The notes under the pieces were generated by a model. The model was given only the letters and a program-made list of their open reading frames with translations, searched no databases and was not told the origin of the DNA. The translations under genes were made by a program, and so were the position numbers. Positions 1 to 13,600 of a stretch of 64,000 bases of DNA are shown in pieces. Source of the DNA: Cardinalis cardinalis (Eukaryota; Chordata; Aves; Passeriformes; Cardinalidae); NCBI GenBank assembly GCA_014549065.1, contig JACDOX010000015.1, forward strand, positions 992,001 to 1,056,000, given 5' to 3'. The number at the start of each line of letters is the position of its first letter. Position 1 is the first letter of the stretch.

Positions 1-504
1 TTTTGTTTTCTTTAAATAATATTAGACTGCNTATAGGAGCCTCAATGCAGATCATTAAGAAAAACATTGAGAGAGNCAGAAGCCCAAAAATCTAATTTCT
101 GGAGGTCCCAATTGAGGCTTTTCAGTTGCACTGTTTTGCTACTGACACTTCTGTATGCAAAGACAATAAGATGTATCCAAAATATTAAAGCAGATTTGTA
201 GGACAGAATGTATGTACAGATACATACATGTGGATATTTTATATGCATATAGTTAAGATGAGTGACATCAGTTGAGAAAGGTATATGAATCTCTTGCACC
301 TTCCTTCCANGATTGCTATGGGTAATGCACCTTGGAAACAAGAGAAGAGCAAAATTTGTGCTGTATAGATTTTTACCACTGGTAAAAATACAGTAAGTCT
401 TGCATAACAGGAAAATGTANCAAGACTTTGTCCACAAAGTGTTCCCATCGTGTTTCCTAACACAAATCATTACTCTGCCTACAAAGGTTGCCTTGCTTGC
501 ATTG

Positions 505-700
505 CTAGAATCACAGATGACAGAAGTAGGAAGGGAACTTAAGATTCTGTACAGNCAAACTTGAAATAGAGTTACCTACAGTGGGTTGCCAAGGGCTGTC
601 AGATTCTGAGTATCTCCAAAGATTTGAGACCCCCACAAACTCTTGGCAAGTGGATGCATCTTACATGTGCATCTAAAATACTGTCACCATCACACAAATG
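505..700 (-). repeat. CR1 LINE 3' fragment, minus orientation, old
   Basis: Read on the + strand it begins AGAATCACAG, then a GGAAGGGAACTT-like segment, and reaches TATCTCCAAAGATTTGAGAC and CCCACAAACTCTTGGCAA. These match the reverse complement of an avian CR1 3' end, with many substitutions. It lies in the same orientation as TTC7B. The far boundary is vague. Confidence 0.6.
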
Positions 701-1394
701 CTATCTCATCATGCTCTTGTTCCTGTCAATTACCTCAAACAGTGTAGGGCAGAGAATCCCACCTCAGCTGCTTTGTTATGATGTCTAGAAAGCCAAAGCC
801 TTGTTCCAGACTGGGCCATCGTGATCCTTGGATTTTTTCCTTAAATTGAAACCATACTTGGTTGCTACTTCCAAAATTATAATATTTGATCCATAGTTGC
901 ANAGTTGTATATGAAGTGAATTAATAACAGCTCAGTTTTGATAACAGAACCCAATTCAAAGACTTTATCCTATAAAATGCGAATNAAAGCTTGAGATGAA
1001 CACTACTTATATTTCAAAAACTGAAAACAAAGATTCTTAAAATCTTCCAAGCAAAGAGAAGGAACTTTGAAGTAATACTGCACATTGCAGACTGACCTGC
1101 TTCAGCAGCAAATCGTCATGAATTATCTGGTGGGTGAAATTTTATCAGTTCCACACAATACAATAAAACAGTGGAATGATTCGTGACCTGCCAAATAAAG
1201 AGCAGTAACTCTAGCCAAAGCATCCCTTCCTTCTGCCAGCATCTGCCACTAATTAATTTTCCACTTTTTAAAATGGGAACAAACAGAAGTGATAAAATGT
1301 TTTCTGGCAAGCTGTGCCTGAATAGATAAACTGTGGAAAAATCTATCACACAGATAACATGAAAACAGAAATTTAAAGCTGAGATTGNGGGCAA

Positions 1395-1495
1395 AAATCC
1401 CCACCAACCAAAAAAAAGAAAAAAAACTAAATTACCCCAAACAAACAACCCCCANAGTTAAAAAAAACCAACAAAACCCAAAAAAAACAACCAGC
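1395..1495. repeat. A/C-rich simple sequence
   Basis: The + strand is almost only A and C, with runs such as CCAACCAAAAAAAAG and CAAACAAACAACCCCC. Low-complexity tract with no coding content. Confidence 0.7.
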
Positions 1496-3104
1496 CCAGC
1501 TTTCCAAGCCTTTAANTGTTTCCGGGTGGGTTTTTTTTGTCTACTTTTAAATTAACTTTTCTGAGATTTCTATTTGAAAGAGTTNCTCTCTGTATTCAGA
1601 AAGCTGCCTTAACCATTGCTACTAGCTTCTCAATAAATAGTATACCTCAACAGCTTAGTTTCTCCATATGAGTCCAGTTCCATTCAATGCAACCACTGTC
1701 AAATACTGAACATATATAGATCTGATTTAAAAGACTACTGTGAAATTCAGATACAGCATTTAGGACTTAAGAAATTCTACTAATCTTTCTCCAAGGCAGT
1801 ATGAAGTACTTAAGTGCTGTATTTGATCTCAATTGAAAAATAAAATAAGATAACATTGGAACAAACAGGGAAAAACACTTCCCTAATTTTTCACCTTGAT
1901 TTCCACTGTAATATATTTCAAGCACTAATGACCATAAAAGTTGATTTTATGCAATTTTTTACTGCACCAAGCATTGATGGTTTTCTCTTGTAAGGCTAAA
2001 AGGGGAAATAATATTTTCATGACAGAAAAGAATATAGCCTGTGAGTGCCTCACAGCAGATAAGTATTTAAAATGTATCAAAATGGTCCTTGAGTCACTTG
2101 AACTCAATGGTTTCCAGCTTAAAATGCAAGCAGAATGGCCATTGTTTTCTCAGGGTACAGAATGCAATCACCTGAAATATTTAGATGTTTAGATGTGGTC
2201 AAATCACAGTAAAATGCACTCTGTAAGGAGCAGTGATTTTTTGGCCAAACATGTATTTTGCTTTCTCTGCTTTTTGTGAAATGATTTTGAAGTTTCTGCA
2301 GGGCAAACCCACAACATTTTATACACAAATCTAACAAAACCAATGACCTTCATTTCTCCATTCTTTTTCAAGCACCCTGTGCATAAGGATGCACTTAGAG
2401 AGTGAGTCAAAGGAGCACTGAGATTTGGCATCAGCATTTAGCTCTGTAGTAACCACTTACAACCCAAACCACTCACAAGAACCAGCACAATGGGCTTAGG
2501 ACAAACCTATGAGGCCCAAACCAACAATATTTACTGTGCAGGGGCCTGAGGNTGAAAATCAAATGAATTACTGAATGTTTTCCACATGAGAATACTGAAT
2601 TACTGAAAGAAAAAAGTTAGTTGGGTGACTGTGTTTCTCTTCCTTAGCTCCCATGACCCCTTTAAACAGGTTCTGAATTCATGTTTTAAAGTATTCTCTG
2701 TTTTTNCTTTCTTTCAGTCAACTCAACATCTGTGACAGGCTCACAAGCACACACAACCCATACATACCAGACTTCTTTCTGGCAGTGTCTTTGGGTTGAA
2801 AAAAATATAAGAAGTCAGTGTAGTACAGTAAGAAATAAATAACTGTATTTATAACTAAGAGTTAAAGCACACATAGTTAATTTAAGCCTTATGAGATCTG
2901 GTTTAGCTNTGCATAATTATAGGAAACTAACAGATATCTAACAGTGTGAAGCAGGAAATGTAACTCCTTAAGATATTGCTTTTTGAAAACTAANTTCTAC
3001 ATGAGCAAATTGTTTACGTAATTTCTCCCTTCCTTTTTTAGTTTTCTGCTCTTAGAATCTAAATTACTAATAAAATTTACTGGCAAATGCTATGGTTTTT
3101 GGTT

Positions 3105-3120
3105 GTTTTTTTTTTTTTTT
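3105..3120. repeat. Poly(T) run
   Basis: About sixteen consecutive T on the + strand, preceded by TTTTTGGTTG. On the transcribed minus strand it is an A-run, possibly the tail of a lost retroposon, but no body is recognisable. Confidence 0.6.
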
Positions 3121-4848
3121 GGTATTCAGGAAATACTACAGTCTTCTGGGATTATAACAGCATACAATGCTGGATACCTATTTCATGTCAAAGCTAGATT
3201 TAAGTAGGAAATTTTCAGCCTGAGAGAGAATACATAGATTTGTTTCCTGGACAATGGATTGAAATATTCACTGCCATTTCAGGCATTACTGAATGATGGT
3301 CTGTTTCAGGAGTTTCCAGACGTCAGCAGTAGGGCTACTTTCCACAACAGCATTCTGGCTGCAGAAGATAAAAGAATGTTTGTTCCTTTTTTTTTGCAGG
3401 GGAGGAAAACAATGAGAAAANCAGGAAGGCAGCAATAATGCAGAAATCTGGAGGTGGTGATAAAGGGTAGGGAGAATGGAGAAAGTTGTATAAATAAATC
3501 CATTCAGGCCAAAATCAGGCAGGTGATAACCATAGGTATACGACACTGAAGTGTAAATAATCTTNTAAAAATTAAGTAATTAAAGAAAATTTTAAACTTC
3601 ATTAGGTGTGAGAAAAAATTATTTGAAATACAGAAAACAAACCAAAGCATTTCAAACCTTTAAAACACAAGTTCATGTTGTTTTTTCTGAGCGCACTATA
3701 CAAACCTTAAAAAGAAGAAAGGACACTGCATTCATTCAAAAGAATTGTGTAAAGTACACCTAATTAATACTGACATGTTATTGCTCAACAAAATAAAGTG
3801 AATGAATATATGGATTAAAACATTAACTGTGCAGGGAATAATAATTTAGTTCCACAAGGAATGCAAAGAATTTAAATAGCATTTCTTCTTGAAAAAAGCT
3901 AGTTTTGTTGTTGGGCTGATTTAATTAATGAGCCCCCCAACATCTTAGAAGGGGTGGAAATAGCAGGAACAGAAACATGCTGCCCCTGCAGCCAGCTCTC
4001 TGNTGGAGTAGCTCCCATCTTAGGCAATGGAACAGTATGGCCCAAGCAGCTCCATTTCCCAGGTTTAGTTGAGCAGAATACAGCTAAACCATTTTTCATT
4101 TACTNATGGATCAAGACCCCAACATTTGGTGTTATGCTGTCTTAGGCATTTCATTACTAAGGTAAAAACCTNCCCTGTCAAATTCTCCCATTTGTGATCA
4201 TCATTTTGTTGGCAAACAGATCTCTTTCATCACTCTTAACTGCTCCAATTTTCACACCATCATCAAGATCTCCTGGTTTTCATTTTAGTAACTCTCTTGA
4301 AACAGGAGTAAATATNTGAAGACCTTAGAGACAGCAGCAAAATGAGTAGGAAATGGTTTCTTTAAAAATATTGTAATTTTGCAAAAATAATGGTGCCAGC
4401 CAATAGAAAGCAATTTCATTCAGATAATACACTAGACTTCTGCAGAGTCTTCATGGTCACGTTGACAGAATGTGGATTTGCATGAGAGACAAATGCAAGA
4501 GTCTTTTGGCAGAAACTCCAAAGCACAGAATTACAGCACTTCTGGAGCCACAAAACTAACCTTTCTGGTCTCTACTTACACAGTTCTCCAGTAATTTAAA
4601 TTAACAAGGTTGTTTCTGTGTAGAAACAGTAGATTNTATTCAGGAATAGGTACTTATAGAGACTTCTGGTGAAAATATTGTATGAGATGTTGTATGAAAA
4701 ATAGTAAATTTTTCTGAGTTTAGATTTTCATCCTTCTTACCAGAGTGATGTAACTTCATTAAANGGATGGATTATAAAAGGAGAAAACTCCTATTTCAAA
4801 TATGCTATTGTTGTTCATACAAATTGAAACATATATTTTATATAGCTT

Positions 4849-4869
4849 CCCCCCCCCGCCCCCGCCCCG
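4849..4869 (-). repeat. C-rich run; G-quadruplex-capable on the minus strand
   Basis: The + strand reads as runs of nine, five and four C separated by single G. The minus (transcribed sense) strand therefore has G-runs of four, five and nine, enough for a four-tract G-quadruplex with one-base loops. It stands alone in AT-rich intron. Confidence 0.6.
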
Positions 4870-6529
4870 GACAACTACAAAGACTCAAATCAAAGATCCA
4901 GATTTTCAAATCATTTAGCATCAGGAAATTTTCTTGAGTGTCAGGTCTCACTCATTCTAAAATTTTAATAAAAACAAACAAAAGTCCTTCTAAACTGATT
5001 TCCAATTCAAGTATTTCAAGTAATTTCACTTGGAGAAGCAGGCCTGGATACAGATGCTACACGCTAGAATTCATGCCATCCTTAAATCTTACTTGCTTTT
5101 CATTGCATTTTATATGTAAAACTACTATGATTTATACTCAGCATTTGCCCCTCAAAAGGAAATTCAACAAAACTTATTAAATAAATATAGGCTCTAAGGT
5201 AATTTTTATGTGGAAACAGTTGCATTTGATATTACTTTCTAAGCATTGCTAGAAAGCCATATCAAATATTTTTAAATATCAAATTAATCACAGAAAATAA
5301 AGGGTTTTTTTGCATAGAACTTTCANTCATAAACCAACTGTCAGCTTAGAATTGTGAATATAAATATTAGAAGTTAATGTTTGAGCTGTTGTCATAGAGG
5401 CTGGTACCTCTACATTGCTGTTATGATAGCTCCCTTGCCACTGAGATCATATTTCTTTATAATAAATANGTAAATATACACAAACAATGTGTTGGGATGT
5501 ACAGATATTCATCTATACATACAGGCAAGAGTAAACACTGGAAGCTTCCTCATTAAAATACTTTTTGCAATAGTCAAAAGGTCAAGAAGGATACAGAAGC
5601 TTGTACTTTCTCCTACGTGAAATTACACAGACAAATATTTTTATAGCATACNTCTTGAATATTTGTATTTAAGTAGCATCAATCTCTCAGAATCTACTCA
5701 AAACATCATCCTAGAGCAGAAAAGGTGCAGAACAGTAGAAAAAGCTCTTGGAAACAAAATTTTAAATTATAAGAATCCTTTAAAAGGACTCTCCAATCCA
5801 ATGAAATGAGCAGTTATCTACAAGCTAGGACTCAAACAGAAAATCTCATAAAAAGGAAACCNAGATTGGAAGCCCAGCAATTTTCATCTCACAACACATG
5901 TCTCTTAGACANCTAATTTCTCAGTCATTCTGAAGAGCACTGTGTGTTTACAGACTATTTATTCAAAAGTGCATTCAGAGGAGGGGCAAAAAGACATCCA
6001 GCAAAACATGAGCTTTCATTTTCACTGGGTTGCACTGCTTTAGATTGACTGCCTGCTTCTTCAGGAAAGGCAATCTTTTGGCATTTGTCAGCAGGCTCCA
6101 ATTTCCTGAAATGCTGAAAAAGGTGAAACAAAAAACTTTCTCTGTGCTGCCTTCCTATCTGATCTTTTGTCTTATATGTTTCCCTCAGGGATGCACAAGA
6201 AATTTATCTGAATAATTCATAAGTACCTNGGCAGAAACCAGCTTCTATTTCTGAAAAAAAAAGGTTGGGTAAGAAGCTGATTTCAGTTGTTCTATTCTGC
6301 TCTATCTGGAAGAAAACTGGACTAAAAGTAATTTTCCTAACATAGTAAGCACACAATATATACATGTATGTATCCATGAAGTATATAAACAAGCATATGT
6401 TTATACTGGGGAAGGTACCTTGGTACTCAGAGCTATACATTCATTTAGGGCCAAGACTGATTCTCTACCTTTCAAAAATCCAAGAAATGACCTAGCACAA
6501 AGGTAATCAATAAACATGCAGAATGCAGA

Positions 6530-7057
6530 AAACAGCTGTACTCTGCACCGGTGTGGCCTCGAGTGCTGTGTGCAGCTTTGGGCACCACAGTGTAGGAAGG
6601 AAATAAAGGGACTGAAGGCATCCAAAGGAGGGCAATGAGCACAGCCAGGGGCCTTGAGGGGAAGGTGTGTGAGGAGGAGCTGAGGTCACTTGGTCTGTTC
6701 AGCCTGGGGGANACTGAGGGGAGACCCCACTGCAGAGACAACCTCCTGTGAGGGGAAGAGGAGGGGCAGACACTGATCTCCTCTCTTGTGAACAGTGACA
6801 GACTGAAGGAGCAGCCTGAAGTTNTGTCAGGAGAGGTTTAGGTTGGATATCAGGAAAACCAGAGGGTGTTTAGGCACTGGAACAGCTTCCCCANGGCAGT
6901 GGTCACAGCACCAGCCTGACAAGAGGTTCAAGAAGTGTTTGGACAATGCTCTTGGACACATGGTGTGACTCTTNGAGTGTCCTGTGCAGGGCCAGGAGTT
7001 GAACTTGATGATCCTTGTAAGTCTCTTTCAACTCAGAATATTCTATGATTTTATGAA
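6530..7057 (+). repeat. CR1 LINE 3' end, plus orientation
   Basis: It contains the CR1 hallmarks GAGTGCTGTGTGCAGCTTTG, CTGTTCAGCCTGGGG, TATCAGGAAAACCAGAGG-like sequence and CAGCTTCCCC. It ends in TTGAACTTGATGATCCTTGT, CAACTCAGAATATTCTATGA and TTTTATG, an avian CR1 3' terminus. It is antisense to TTC7B and truncated at its 5' side. The same 3' tail type is carried by the SINE at 9184-9305. Confidence 0.88.
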
Positions 7058-7404
7058 CTTAACTTCAGAATACCAAAATGACTGGTCTTTCCTGTACAGT
7101 ATTCAGCTCTTCTCTTACCATAAGACACCTTCACTTCCCAATGGCATGAATATTAGGCAGATGCAAACTGCTTCTTCTTCAATAGTTTCTCCTAGGATTG
7201 AAATAGTCTTATGGCCTGCAAATCCTTTGTATGTCCCAACACACAAAAGACAGAATAAATGCCAGGAAAGACTGCCTCCAAAGCATTTTGTAATAATAAA
7301 GATCCCAAACTCACAAGTTACGGGTTACCTACGCCAAGTCAAGACTTCACAGTACAGTGTCACCAGTTGAGATGACATTGCTCATGAATGGGCTCAAGAC
7401 TTAC

Positions 7405-7607
7405 CAGCCTCTGCATGCTTTTCACATGGGTAGGACTAATGGATAAGGCCTCTTCATACCAGCGTTTGGCTTCATCAATGTTTCCACGAAGTTCAGCCAC
7501 CTGACCCCTCATGTAGAGAACATAATGTGACATTGGAAAGAGATTAGCTGCTTCCTGGGTACATGCTGTAGCCTCAGCAGGCTTCCCAATTCCTATGTAG
7601 ACTTCAG
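7405..7607 (-). CDS. TTC7B: TTC7B exon N (about residues 703-770), last exon in the window
   Basis: A 203-base exon: CT completes Ala, then EVYIGIGKPAEATACTQEAA, NLFPMSHYVLYMRGQVAELR, GNIDEAKRWYEEALSISPTH and VKSMQRL. It encodes one complete 34-residue TPR (from YVLYMRG to SPTH) with the consensus G, A, Y and P positions. The acceptor is CTTCCACAG and the donor GTAAGT. The donor shows that at least one more exon follows. That exon should carry about 73 residues ending in the family's C-terminus, and I do not find it in positions 1-7404. Confidence 0.96.
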
Positions 7608-10600
7608 CTGTGGAAGGAATGTCAGGACCAATTAATGATTCTTGCTTCATCATACCATGACTAGATGTTGTCACATGTGCTTTATTTGTAAATAGTTTCA
7701 CTTTAGATAAAGACTATTTTCCTAAAAAAAATTTGCAACTTAGAAGAGAAATTATTACCTAAATTATTTTAAATGCATAACTCTTTCAGGAAAGTTGTTT
7801 TTCTAAGTGTATCTGGATTTACAACTTCTAAACAGCTGTTTGAAACCCCAGAATACTCTTTCTACTTTGCTATTTTTATCGTAAGTCTTGGATATTTTTT
7901 TTTTGTTCTTGTGGAGAAGTCTCCATGGCATGGCAAGAGAGACTCCTCTCTCTAAGAGAACTGAAGAAAGACTATTTTGGAGGTGGTAAACTGACTAAAA
8001 GTCCCAGGTGTGGGAGGAGAAGTGTTCTGAAGGTTTATTCTGATTTTCTTATTATTTTATCTTTTAATTCTGTTAATGAAGTTTCCTTTATACTCTTTAA
8101 AGTTTTGAGCCTGTTTTGCCCTCCTCCTAATCCTTATCTCACAGCAGGAAATGAGTAAATAATTCTAGTGAGTGCACTGGCATTTGGCCAGCNCTAAACC
8201 CACTACATTAATTGGTGCATTGGCTGGGAAAGAAGAAACTCAGATTGGCAAACCAAAGCTGCCACAATCCACAAAATTTTTTTAAAAACGAAAAAAAAAC
8301 CCCACCAAACAGAAAATAAGTAGTGGAACAAGCTGCCACAGAAGGCTGAGAAATTATCAGCATTATAGATGCTAAGAGTTACTGTAGATGGTCATCTGTG
8401 GCAGTTTATAAATATTTAAAGTCAATGCTGCCACCATGCAGAGCAGGAGACTTCACTACACCCTGTAGGACCCNGCCCTATTCTAATCTGTGTTGCTTTT
8501 GAGTAGCCCAAATGGGATCACTATTATTAATCACAGTAATTGCTTTCTTTCCAATCTTCTGGGCTTTTTCTCTAAACCACTAAACCATTTATAACTGGGA
8601 GTCATTACCCTGCAATGACTTTCACACCGTAAAACTGTAGATGTAAATAGGTAAATTTAAATGCTAGATAAATGCTAAATAAAGCACTGTTTTGTTGAAA
8701 ACATGAAAGAAAAAAAAGTCACTGAAAAATGCTCTGAAAGCAGAACAAAGTATAACAATTGCTGGCTGATTTCTAAATTACATCTCTCTGATCCAGCTAT
8801 CAATGAAAACAATTGCATGTTATAAATTTTTAACTGTATAAAAATACACTGGATCATAATTTTCTGGTTAAAATTTTATGTAACAGCTACTTGTGATACT
8901 GCAGTTAGCTTGAGGCATCATAAGAATACTAAATCCACTCAACATGACTCCACATTTAGACAAACAACCCTGAATGTTTAACATTAATGAAACCAGAAGG
9001 AAAAAAATGGAACTCAGGCTCATTATCAGAGCTGCAAGGGACAGGCTGCTCAATAGTACTACTACTGTTTCTTTCCCTGCACATGTAGAGTTATTTCTTT
9101 TCTATTATAAAATTTTGTAGTTACAGGAATTCTAGTAAAAAATCTTACAAACATCTTTTCCCATTTGATGGAATCAGTGACCTGGGATTAGCTCAGTTGC
9201 TTGGAGCATGGTGCTGGTAATGCCAATGTTACAGGTTCCATTCCCTCATGGTTTATTCACTTAAGAATTGCACTTGATGATCCTTGTGAGTGTTGTGATT
9301 CTGCAAGGACACCTAGATTTCCAAGTCCTAAGATACTCCAGGTACTTCAGAAACTAAATTCTTCAGGAATAAGGGAAGAGAGTACTGTATTTGTTCTACA
9401 GAANATATGACTCTACTGGTAACAGCTACATTCTAAACTACTGCCTTATCTTTCATAAATGATGTTACACACAGANCAACTCTGGCATGCTTTTTATTCT
9501 TGGCTTGTTTTGGTGCCCCACACATGGAAAAAATATGATTTGATAAGTGATAACAGATTCTGAATGAAGCAAACAGATTTTATTAAGTCCTTAGCCTAGC
9601 AATAAAGGGGAGGGCATAAAAAAATAAATGTTACTATCGCACTACCTGCATGTAGCCATATTTGAGCCAGAGTCATCCAAGGATGCAGGGGACCTTGTTT
9701 AGGGGCACTGCTTTGCAGGGAAGAGGCAACCTCAGACAATGCTTGCTCCACTCTGGAAGCTGCTATTGATGTGGCATGGACTGAACCTGTAGAAGTAACA
9801 AAAAGAATTTACCAGCACAGAAATAATGAAGGCCATATACATGGCATAAAACATTTAATTACAACCCTTTTCGTAAGAGGCTGTACCCCAGACTCAATAT
9901 TTCATTTACATTTACCATCTTGAAGAATTTTTTCAAATGTCAGATTAATTTTCTTATGAAAGCTTTTACATTGGTCTGAAAATCTATATAAAAAACACAC
10001 TAAACTTTGGTAACTGTACCTGACATTTTTTGGGGTTGCTACTATGAATACTCTCTATTAAACTTGACACCTCTTTTCTGGCAATGTGCAATCCGAAAAG
10101 GGTTTGTGATGGTATCATACACTGTAGTCTTCAGGTTGCTGCATTCATTTTGATGTTAGTATTAACTACATCTTTCCACAGAGTGCAATTAGAGGATTAT
10201 TTTACAATAATAACAGAACAAAAAAGAGAACTAAAATACACACAGCGACCACGACATACACTATCGCAAATACACCATTAAACTGCACTGAANGTAAAAC
10301 TTGCCTAATCAAGAAGGCTGAGTTAAAGTACCTTGTGGCAAAAAAGTCCACAAAGTTTTTTTTGCAAAGAAAACATTCCCAGAGCATACTAAGGATAATT
10401 CTCATAAAATGTGTCATTTCCAAGTCAGATTAGAATCTCATTGGCAAATAATAACCTTTTCAAAGTACTGGAATTAAAAAGCTTCTATGACTAGAGAATA
10501 TCTAATGGCAACTGTACTTTGCATAGTCATTTACTGCCAGCATATTTAGTCATGACTTTTTTTTAAATCAAGACCATGAATGTTTTAAACTACACTCCTT

Positions 10601-13600
10601 CTTGTCATCTAAGCCTCAGCATATCTCTAGTTGCTTTATAATTACAAATTACAAAATCTCATACTGATTAGGCCTGATTAAAAAATAAAGGCAGTAAAAT
10701 ATTCCATTATGTATCAGATGAGCAATTGTCTATTTCCATCACCACATCCATAATGATCAACTATGGCAGATACTCCAAAAGAGATTATTGAATCTTGTAT
10801 AAGTTGAACTGCACCCCAAAAGCTTGTCCTCATCATTACAAGTTAAGAAATAAAAAAAAAACTTCATTCAATAGGGCAGATTTTCTAAGAATTTTAATGA
10901 GAAGAGATCTGTCACATGAAACATACATTTTTAAGTGTGACAAGATAAATCAATAAACCAGAAAGCACCAGAAATTCCTACTACACAGATCAGTAGGAAG
11001 AGGAAGTTAGTTTGAAAGTATGCATCATAGTTCCCTTAATTGAAAGAAACAAAGGAAAAGCAGCACAGGACATAATTAGCATTTCATGTCATTATGAACA
11101 AGGAATTGCCCTGGATATCTGAAACAATGTCTGGCAGTAGAGTTTGCTTTCCTTTTTACTGGCTGATGAAACAACTCAAAGTCCAGCCTGCACAGCTGAA
11201 CATTCACTATAGTTTTTGTTTCCCCTATTTTAAAGCTTAAATTCAGAAGAAATTTAAAAGGGAAGTCTAAGCAAGAAGCACATGGAATGTGTTATAAGAA
11301 AAATACTAGCAAGTGTACCAAAAATAAGCACCAATCACGAGTAACCCTGTTCTTGTCTGACAGCCATTTCTGTACAGCACATCACTGCAGCTGGCACTTC
11401 TTAGCCTTCCAGAGACTAATAGTGAAAGCACCTTCTTCTCTCCAGAACAATTTGTAAAAAAAAAGGTGCAATTCGCTGCCATAAAGGAGATCATCTAACC
11501 TCTTCCTCTGGAAAAGCAAGTATGGAATTTAGTGTTAAAAAGAGCCTATATTTTTTTTTATTTAAAGCAAGGACTCTGGCTGCTAGCCAGGCCACAAGTA
11601 ATTTCATAGAGAAAGTGTGCTGCTGCATTTTAAGCTTCCAGTATTTAACCATNAAGCACATATGATAGTACATTATTAAAACTTTTTTAATATCAATTTA
11701 CTTATAAAAAAGAACTATACTGTGATAAGATTCTTATGAGTTTCTGTGCCACCTGTATTAAGATTAAACAGAGTGAATACTGAGTGCTTCCTACCCTGGA
11801 CCTTATAGAGTGGCATAAAAAGAAGAAAAAAAGTTTAAAAGTACTTCTAAAATTTTTCTTTGAAGTGGTATTATTCAAATTGTTTATATTTTCTCTTTAG
11901 GAAAAAGATATCCCTTAACACATTGCAGCAATTAGTTCTCTGAAGAAAACACACACATATACAAAGCAATGGCCAATCAGGCACCTTTCAGGGACATNGC
12001 ACTGATGCTAATACCCTAACCCATAAGGCCCTAAATACTTCTTTAGTACTGCACAATTAGCTGCCATCTGACTCATTTCTGGCTCTTTTTGTTAAAACAT
12101 ATTTAGTAAACTTCTCATTTAATAAACTAAACATAATTTCAAGATCTTGTGTACTAAGAAGTTTNTTCCTACCTTCCTTCCAATTTTACTCAAGTATTTT
12201 CATATTAGAACTAACTTATCTGTATCTTGTCCTAACCCAGGATGTCCTAACAGGTTCAGATCTTTATATTCACATGACAATTCTAAAACCTACAGTAATT
12301 TCAGCTACAACTGGTAAAGATACTAAGTGGCTTGTGAGAAATTGAGGGTAACAAGTATGTCTTAGAGTCTCCTGGAGGCTTTATAGATCCTATGTAGCCA
12401 GTTTATTTGGAGGTTCCCTGCTGGTTTTGTCACCAGCTCTGCTCCCTTTTCTCCNTCTTATCTGCATTTGTCTTTCTTTGGTCTGAGGTCAGAACCCACA
12501 GCCAAACACAAACATATTCTCACTTGCACTTCCAATTCACTATGTTGCAGCCTCCTTCAAATGCTCAGATAGAGTTGCAGCAATTTCTCATTTAAAATTT
12601 TAATGATCTTCCATGCACAAAAATACCTTTGCTCTTTCTGGGTAACTTCTATACCTGCTGTTAGAGCATGTCATTTGAGACTCAAGGAAAAAACTCCCTC
12701 CAAATAACAAAAGCAGCAAATATTTATTTTGAAATGGAAATCATGAGGCCTGGAAAATTAATGTATCACCAAAATAGATCCTGGCTACTCACTTTCATTT
12801 GTTTAGCTTTGTTCTGAAGCTTGTTTATACTAAAAATGCCAAGTGTGAAACAGGGACTGTCTTTGCAAGACCTACAATTCACTAGTTAAATTGATTAACA
12901 TCTGGAATCACAATCACATTACAAAGTGTGACAGAAGGTCTTAACCATGACAAAATGTTCCTGAACCAAAAAGGTATAACCTCCCACTCAAGTCCTATAA
13001 TGGCACTTGCCCAGAATCTAGTTTCTTCTCATCATGCTTACATCCTATCTGCAACAACCATGCTGCAGATTCAATGTTTCAACTCAGTCTGAAACAGAAA
13101 ACCTACCAAGAGCCTTAAACAAAAACAATTTACCCAAGAAGTTAAGTCATGTCACAGAAACCTTTCTTTTCCAAGTCACACCTACAGTTAAACTTTTGTG
13201 AATAACATATTCAGTTTATTCTCTTCAGGCTTTTTGTAAATGTTACATGAGAGTCCGCAGGAACTCACCCATTAAATANCATTTATAAATACCACACACC
13301 CTATGGAAATGAGCATGTCATGATTTCTTCAGTTCTTTCCTTGGTCATTTCCACATAAATTCTTCACAATGCAGTGTAATGGACATAAACTAATATGTGG
13401 ACTCTATTAGGACTTAGATGGCATGACAGCTTTGGGAAAAACAAAATCACTTTTGCTATGTACATCAATTTGCCTTCTGAAAATGAGTAANAGAATGGAC
13501 TGTCATCCTTCATGGAACATGTTCATATCAACTCACAAAACCACTATGGCAGGATTTCTTTTTATGCCATAAAAGAGATTGAAAAAATAAAATGAATAAA

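Larger units (their letters stand above)
1..7404 (-). other. TTC7B: Terminal-side intron of TTC7B (incomplete)
   Basis: Intron sequence downstream of exon N on the minus strand. It contains a minus-oriented CR1 remnant (about 505-700), A/C-rich simple sequence (1395-1495), a poly(T) run (3105-3120), a C-rich run (4849-4869) and a plus-oriented CR1 copy (6530-7057). I searched both strands for the expected final coding segment (WNGLGEVLQAQG-like) and did not see it. The remaining AT-rich sequence shows no gene. Confidence 0.8.
7608..9645 (-). other. TTC7B: TTC7B intron between exons M and N
   Basis: A 2.0-kb intron. It holds a degraded CR1 fragment (about 8300-8510) and the tRNA-derived SINE (9184-9305). 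The remainder is AT-rich and without recognisable features. Confidence 0.85.

Noticed and set aside
1116..1448. Minus-strand open frame of 110 codons
   Set aside because: Hydrophobic composition comes from the A/C-rich tract read on the other strand. No family match, and it does not continue the TTC7B frame.
9184..9255. Functional tRNA-Ile gene
   Set aside because: The anticodon region, stem pairing and acceptor end are altered, and a CR1 tail follows. It is a SINE head, not a working tRNA.
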